NCBI GenBank assembly: GCA_039105265.1
Contig: JAPFFF010000014.1
Coordinates: forward strand, 3,472,001-3,536,000
Source: Tritrichomonas musculus
Lineage: Eukaryota > Parabasalia > Tritrichomonadida > Tritrichomonadidae
Direction: 5' to 3'
DNA: 64,000 bases
Shown piece after piece: positions 58,351 through 64,000 of the stretch; position 1 is the first letter of the stretch, and each line of letters begins with the position of its first letter. Position numbers and translations under genes: made by a program. The notes under the pieces were generated by a model that was given only the letters and a program-made list of their open reading frames with translations, was not told the DNA's origin and ran no database searches.

Positions 58351-58701
58351 ATGTGAAGTGAAAACTCGTTATTTGATTTTTTTATTTTTAGTTTAATTGA
58401 ATGAATATTTTATCTTATGAAAAAATATTAAGATTATTTACTTCTATACATCTAATACTAACATTTGCCATAATTGGTTTTAATGGATATTGAGAATTTA
58501 AAAACCCTTTAAAAAAAAATGTTTGGTCTATATCTCGAGTCAAACAAAATATTTATGAATTACAAATCAATAATAATATTTTGTATTTTATTTATAAAAT
58601 ATATTATCTGTTGTATTTCCAATTTATTAGCCATATATAGATTTAAATACAAATTTAAATAAAAAATATAAGAAAAAGAGTTACTGGTGCTCACTTCACA
58701 T
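58351..58701. mobile_element. Possible MITE, 351 bp, 11-bp inverted ends
   Basis: ATGTGAAGTGA (58351-58361) is matched by TCACTTCACAT (58691-58701). A CGTTATTT word lies just inside the left end, as in neighbouring elements. No target-site duplication was found, so this may be chance pairing. Confidence 0.35.
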
Positions 58702-59319
58702 CAAACTTTTTGAATACTCAAACTTGATTTTATCATTTCATATTACTGATTATTGTTATAGCAGTGTATATCATTATATTTATGCCAACCAATTGGAATT
58801 TTCAACTGATATGAAAGAGATGATATTATATTTTAAGGGCGTACGTCCTAAAAATGTTGTAAACTTGTTAATATTGAATAAACTCATAGAATACATCTTT
58901 CAATACTTCCAAATTATGAAAAAGTTTAGGTCAAAAAAGATGATATTTGTCCTAAACGATCAGAAAACTATTATTTTTTTAGACCGATAAAATTTTATAA
59001 AAAATAATTTTGAATTAAAATATAAAAATAATGCATAAAAATATTTTTCTTTAATATATCATCAATCTATAAATAATAGACATTTTATTTTCTCCAAAAT
59101 ATAATTTATTCTTCAACTTTTTTTACTCTAAAAAAGATAGAGAAAGGTATACAAACTCTTTTCTTTCAATTTGTTGAAAGCAAAAAGTTGGTGATTTTAA
59201 GACTTACTAAAATTATAATAGCATATTTTAAATCCTTATCATATGTATAATTGTTTGATACTATTTACAACCTGTTTGGTTCATTACAGAGGAAATTAGA
59301 ATTTTTAATCTTTACTTTT

Positions 59320-60809
59320 ATAGGTGGGCCACCAATGAATTTTTATAACTTTTGCACCATTAGATAGATTACATATAATAATAAAATAAAATATTAATTA
59401 TAGTTCATAAATATTAAAGATAAAGTTTTTATGAATAATTTAAATTTCCATATTTTTTTTGTAAACTATTCAAATAGTATAGATAAAATCTTTCAAAAAT
59501 ATTTGAAATAATTTTCTCAAAATTAAAAGAATTTAAAAAGATTATTCAATTTATATAAGAAAATTTCATTTATTAAGAATAAAAATATCTATTTTAATTT
59601 TAAATTAATTGTTTAATTTAATTTTGTTTAAAGTTATATCTTGTTGATTATAATCAAAGACAAAATATAAAAAGAAAAAAATGATTTTTTCTATACCTAA
59701 AATTTTGAATATAACAATTGAAGCATGCTATAAAAATTCGTTTTGAAAAAGTTAGAAATAATCAATTATTCGATTATAATGATTTTGAAAATTTATTAGT
59801 ATATGATTTATTATAAATATTTTAAAATATTATTTACTATTATATTTATGTTTATAATATTATAATAAAAATATATTATGTTTATTTCTATTTAAATCGC
59901 TATATTTATAATTTTTATTAAAACTTAGTTTTTTTTGAAATTTTAAAAATTCAAATAAATATAAAATAATTTTAATTTTGATTATCTTTGCTTTTTAAAT
60001 TTAAAATGAAATATCTCATTTACATATATTTTTAATATATAATTCTATTATGAAATTATAATATTAATATAGATTAATTTAATTTTAAATTAAGATATTG
60101 CTTTTTCTAAAAATCTCAAAATTTCAATAAGGGAAAAAATATAAAAAATATTTGAAAGCTATTTTTATAAATTGAGAGAAAATTGAATAAAAAAAAGCTG
60201 ATTTTAATTTTTTATGATTTTTTAATAAAGGTCCAATATTCTAGGACATATATCTAATTTAAATTTACCTTTATTTATACCAAATTTATTGTTTGACCGT
60301 TTATAATTTCTTACCAAGTGGCTCCAAAATTGAATCATTCCGTTAACTAATTCAACTTTTTGAATATGTTTTCCCAACTAACCTTTATCTTTGAAGTTAT
60401 GTTATAACTAACTATATCAATAAAAAGCCTGGGCGATGAAGAAACTAAATATCAAAAAAGAAAACATTCAATTTTTTTATATACTTCTGAAAATTAAAAA
60501 TACCTTTTATTTTAACTTTTTAGAGAAATCTATTAATTATTTTATATTGTTTACAGATCATTCTTGATATATGACATAGATAATATCATAAAATAATAGA
60601 AATATGTATTTTAATTCATTTGAACTTGTGATATTTCATATCATGTATTAAAAAAAAAGTTGATGAATATTAGTTCAAAACTTAATTTAACAACTGCATC
60701 CTATCATATATGTGTTATATAAATATATATTATGAAATTGCTGAATAATTCTTAAAATTCGAAGAAAAAAAGAACTTTTTTAAAGTCAAAAAAAAAGTGG
60801 CCCACCTAT
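59320..60809. mobile_element. MITE-like element, 1.49 kb, 13-bp TIRs, 8-bp TSD TTACTTTT
   Basis: ATAGGTGGGCCAC (59320-59332) and GTGGCCCACCTAT (60797-60809) are exact inverted repeats. TTACTTTT stands immediately outside each end (59312-59319 and 60810-60817). Reading the TSD as 9 bp is also possible if the terminal base is not counted in the TIR. The interior is AT-rich and non-coding. It sits inside the 58837-63154 span. Confidence 0.85.
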
Positions 60810-61170
60810 TTACTTTTTGAAAAATATAAAAACCCTAGAAAAGTTGTGATTAAAATATTATTTTTTTATTTTTGAACTTATATTTTTCTATATTATTATA
60901 TTTGTTTGTTTGTAAAATAAAAATATATTTAATTAATTAAGAATATGTGGAGATACGAAAAATCAAAAATCGATATTTCAATAATTTCCAAATAATTTCT
61001 AATCCCTTCGATACATTTTCCTGTAATGATTTTATCGTTTTATATATTTTATTTTACATGATATATCTCGTTAATTGGTAGAACTATCTAGGATTTATTG
61101 AGATAAAGCTAAAATACTAATTTTTTTGACGGTTTAAGGAGAAAAAAAGGTTAATTTTTTTTTCTGAAGA

Positions 61171-61245
61171 GGTGAAGTCGTCAATCTAAGCGAATTCAAT
61201 TTTTTAAAAAAAGGTGAAGTCGTCAATCTAAGAGAATTCAATTTT
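61171..61245. repeat. Short tandem duplication (~34 bp, 42-bp spacing)
   Basis: GGTGAAGTCGTCAATCTAAG and the following GAATTCAATTTT occur at 61171 and again at 61213, with one mismatch (CGAATTC against AGAATTC). It is a two-copy repeat within the nested-element region. Confidence 0.8.
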
Positions 61246-61969
61246 GAATGCATTGAAATCACGATCAAAATTACCTAAAGATTTAAAATAATAATATATT
61301 TATTTATAATCCAATTTTTTTGAGAAAAATATGGAAAATTAAACAAAAATTATAATTGAGAAGTGAAAATTTTATTATAGTTTTTCTTTCAATTTATAAA
61401 AAAATTTAAATAATAATATTTTTAAATTACATTTTATTTATATTAAATTAAATATATAATTCATTTTATATATTGAAATATAATATATTATATGAGATAT
61501 CAAATTGTATATTTGATATTTGTTAGGATATGAAATAATGAAAAATCATTAAAATTCAGTTACGAAAGTTTTTTTTAATTTGCTGAAAAATTCTCGATAC
61601 ATTTAATCTAGATAGGAATTTTAGATATTCATTGAGTTTTACAAAATATTCCATACTATTAAATAATGTATATTATATTGTTGAACATAATATTAATTAA
61701 TTGCTTAAGATATCTACACAATATTAATTTTATATATTCAGAATGCATTCAAATAATAAAATATATTTATCTTATTTTTATAAATTTCATTTCACAATAT
61801 AAGATATTTTATAATTTTAAAATGTATATTAATATATATATTAACAATGAAATTATAAAATGCAATAATTAAAATGATAATTTTCTTAGATTCTCAAAAA
61901 ATAATCAAAAAAACTATTAATAACAATAAATATATATATGTAAACATTTATATGTATATATTTATTTAA

Positions 61970-62209
61970 GGTACAAATCCAGTACGTTATTTTTTGAATA
62001 GGAGAACGTTTATTATTTGAATAGTTGCATGTCTCTGAAAAAGTTTAAATTGACTAGGTTTGTTTTTGACACTTATTTTACAATTTAAATAACTATTATG
62101 ACATGTTATATGAAATGGATGAAAATAATCGTTTTTTATTTAACATGTCATCTTATTCTTTGAGAATGTCAAAAAAAATTGCGGTTACTAAACGTACTGG
62201 ATTTGTACC
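61970..62209. mobile_element. MITE, 240 bp, 19-bp perfect TIRs, flanked by TTAA
   Basis: GGTACAAATCCAGTACGTT (61970-61988) and its exact reverse complement (62191-62209) are flanked by TTAA on both sides (61966-61969, 62210-62213). This fits a piggyBac- or Kolobok-type non-autonomous element. A TACGTTATTTTTT motif starts in the left TIR at 61984. There is no coding capacity. The perfect repeats suggest a fairly young insertion. Confidence 0.8.
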
Positions 62210-62454
62210 TTAAAAAATGTTAATCAAAAAGATTTTTTATTCAAATTTATAAAACAATCATTTTAAAACTTTTTCAATTTTGTAAATTTGTAAACTAATC
62301 AAAATTAGACAAAATTAAATTTCTATTTATACTGGAAATTATTAGATAAAATTTTAATATTTTTAAATATATATAAATAATAGTATTTATAAAATAATCA
62401 AATAATATATAAAAGGTATTGTCCGAAAAAATAGAGTTTGGGTACCTTTAGATA

Positions 62455-63092
62455 GAGGTGGGGGAGCAAAATTTTTTTTTTAAATCAGTTCAAAATTATA
62501 ATATAAATTCTTATATATATGGTAAATTAAATCACAAAGTTTCAAGATGATTGGACTGGCGCATTCCAAAATCAAAAAATAAAAAAAAATTCTGGTGCTA
62601 TATGGTCAGAAAAACAATTATTATAGTTAATATGTTCTCAGTTTGGAATTGGCCATCGTTTTATTTGTTATATTTTAATATTATTTTATTTAAATATTAC
62701 TATTTTTATTTGATTCGTCAAAACTAGATTTTCTTTTATATTTGAGAAGAATTTCGTAAATCATTACACATGCAATATTTATCTATAATTTTTTTCATTT
62801 AAAAATTATTAATAATAGTATTTGAAGAAATAATAATTTTTATAATTGTTTTTATATAATAAATATATTATAATTTTTATTATAACTTATTTTTATATCG
62901 AGATAAATATATTTTAATGATAAATAAAAACTTCATATTTAATCAAGTTAGGCATAAGATATACGGATTAAATAAAATAAAATAAGTTTTCATACATATT
63001 CTTCCAATAACAAGAAATAAATCTTTTTTTATACTGTTAAAATTGGTATTTTTTTAAATATAAAATACGTTATTTTTGGCTCCCCCACATCT
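62455..63092. mobile_element. MITE-like element, ~638 bp, related to the 25645-27777 element
   Basis: Imperfect inverted ends: AGAGGTG...GAGC at the left (from 62455) and GCTCCCCCACATCT at the right (63079-63092). The last ~45 bp, including TACGTTATTTTTGG 26 bp from the end, closely match the right end of the 2.1-kb element at 27733-27777. No clear target-site duplication remains: the flanks CTTTAGAT and AAAAAGAT agree only in AGAT. It is non-coding. Confidence 0.6.
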
Positions 63093-63905
63093 AAAAAGAT
63101 TAAAATATTTGAGAAATCTCATTGAATTCTCATCATTCAATTGGACGTACGCCCTTAAAATGATCATAATTCATATCCTATTTGTATTATGTAGGAATGA
63201 CACATCAATTCATATTTATTATTATTTGTTGTTTATATTTAATTGCATTTCATAAGCCATAACTCAAATGATTAATGAAAAATAACAGAAAAAAATCTAT
63301 ATCACCAATAATTTAATATATATTAATGTTTGATTTTCAAAAACATGTTCATTTATTGTATCATTTGATGCTTGATGATATATCAAAAAAAATCAAAAAA
63401 GTGCTCCACCAATTCAGCTAGGATTCACTCTTTTTATTTGAATTGTTTTTTCGTACGTTAAAAATAAACCATTCAATTATAAATCTCATCAAAAATGAAA
63501 AAAGAAAACTAATATCATTTATCATATTGTCATAAAAGCAGATAATTATATTGAAAGTTTTTAAATATATCATTTAAAATAATTTTTGTATTAATCAAAT
63601 AATAATATGAGTATAAATCTCATAAAAATTGTGATTCGAGGTATATATAGATATATTCATATTTTATACGTTTATATAACGAAATTAATCACTATATTAA
63701 TTATTGAACTTCCTTGAATTCAGCATTAAGTTACAAAATAAATTTGTGAGAAATATATATAAACCATTCAAATTTTTATGAAAAATAAAATTGATTTTAT
63801 AGCTGAATCCGTGGGACAAAATTCAACAATGTATAAAACAAAAATAATTGTATATATATGTAAAATTATAATACTAAATATCAAAAAGAAATAATTTTTT
63901 TTTAT

Positions 63906-63922
63906 GCGCCCGTACCTCTTAA
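63906..63922. mobile_element. Possible solitary TTAA-linked element terminus
   Basis: GCGCCCGTACCTC is followed by TTAA (63919-63922). Read inward from TTAA it begins GAGGTACGGGCGC, resembling the other TTAA-linked ends (GGTACAAATCC, GGGCGTACGTCC) in being G-rich with a GTAC core. No partner end was found in the window, so it may be a remnant or chance. Confidence 0.25.
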
Positions 63923-64000
63923 GAAAATGACTTATTTCTCAATTGCTTTACGAAATATTTTAACACTAATTGTACGATACATGTATTAATCATTTTATAA

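Larger units (their letters stand above)
58837..63154. mobile_element. TTAA-flanked element, 4.3 kb, with other elements nested inside
   Basis: GGGCGTACGTCC (58837-58848) and GGACGTACGCCC (63143-63154) are exact inverted ends. Both are flanked by TTAA (58833-58836, 63155-63158), the target site of piggyBac- and Kolobok-type transposons. The match continues three bases beyond TTAA (ATTTTAAGGGCGTACGTCC in total), so TTAA may instead be part of the TIR. No transposase frame is visible. The span contains the 59320, 61970 and 62455 elements, which suggests a host element enlarged by later insertions. Pairing of two unrelated remnants is the alternative. Confidence 0.5.
57402..64000. other. Gene-poor 6.6-kb AT-rich region with nested inverted-repeat elements
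   Basis: No open frame here has protein-like composition. The identifiable structure is a set of inverted-repeat elements (58351-58701, 58837-63154, 59320-60809, 61970-62209, 62455-63092), a 30-bp palindrome at 57931-57960, a short tandem duplication near 61171-61245, and a TTAA-linked terminus at 63906-63922. The region resembles a transposon graveyard next to a gene-dense stretch. Confidence 0.6.

Noticed and set aside
58724-58990. 88-codon open frame
   Set aside because: Composition is that of random AT-rich sequence; it crosses the left end of the TTAA-flanked element at 58837 and has no homology signal.
61666-61872. 68-codon Ile/Asn/Tyr-rich open frame
   Set aside because: Typical of translated AT-rich non-coding DNA, within the nested-element region.
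1-64000. tRNA, rRNA, CRISPR arrays, retroelements or virus-like elements
   Set aside because: No cloverleaf with conserved T-loop, rRNA-like GC-rich stretch, spaced repeat array, reverse transcriptase or capsid-like frame was seen by eye; a tRNA or covariance-model scan would settle small RNAs.

Overview
The window looks like nuclear DNA of a parabasalid protist, most likely a Tritrichomonas-type trichomonad. The evidence is indirect: long uninterrupted genes with standard stop codons and no convincing introns, very AT-rich spacers, Asn/Gln-rich tracts inside proteins, a kinase-like protein fused to BspA-type (LRR_5) repeats, a giant CXXC-rich surface protein, a Stealth-type sugar-phosphate transferase and an N-acylglucosamine 2-epimerase. 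Entamoeba is the main alternative; I put a trichomonad at about 0.75. No tRNA, rRNA, CRISPR array or virus-like element was seen.

Layout. 1-6211 (minus): the 5' part of a large BEACH-family gene that runs off the left edge. 6212-8055: spacer with a ~960-bp inverted-repeat element. 8056-13554 (plus): a 1832-aa protein of unknown function. 13555-16029: spacer with two adjacent MITEs, each with 8-bp target-site duplications (TSDs). 16030-21531 (plus): a 1833-aa Cys-rich type I membrane protein. 21982-23346 (minus): a Stealth glycosyl-phosphotransferase, divergent from an Asn-rich protein at 23433-25505. 25645-27777: a 2.1-kb MITE-like element ending 81 bp before a pseudokinase-LRR gene (27859-29745).

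30036-45364 is a run of seven minus-strand genes about 0.2-0.8 kb apart: two coiled-coil proteins, a tubulin-tyrosine-ligase-like enzyme, a double-C2 protein, a protein with a 27-bp tandem repeat, a single-pass membrane protein and a TPR protein. GAR1, the H/ACA snoRNP subunit, follows on the same strand at 46518-47081, after a short, possibly frame-disrupted plus-strand gene (46058-46339). Then come a 1735-aa solenoid-like protein (47644-52851, plus), a coiled-coil protein (53389-55095, plus), a RhoGAP (55313-56110, minus) and the epimerase (56223-57401, minus). From 57402 to the right edge no gene is visible; this 6.6-kb AT-rich stretch holds a cluster of nested inverted-repeat elements, some flanked by TTAA and one by an 8-bp duplication.

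The host genes do not form one pathway. Themes are membrane traffic and signalling (BEACH, C2, RhoGAP, pseudokinase), cell surface and glycans (Cys-rich protein, Stealth enzyme, epimerase), cytoskeleton (TTL-like, coiled coils) and RNA modification (GAR1). The most unusual content is the set of short non-coding transposable elements. Several have exact 8-bp or TTAA flanks, and four share a TACGTTATTTT-type motif near their ends. The other striking item is the pseudokinase fused to BspA repeats just downstream of one such element.
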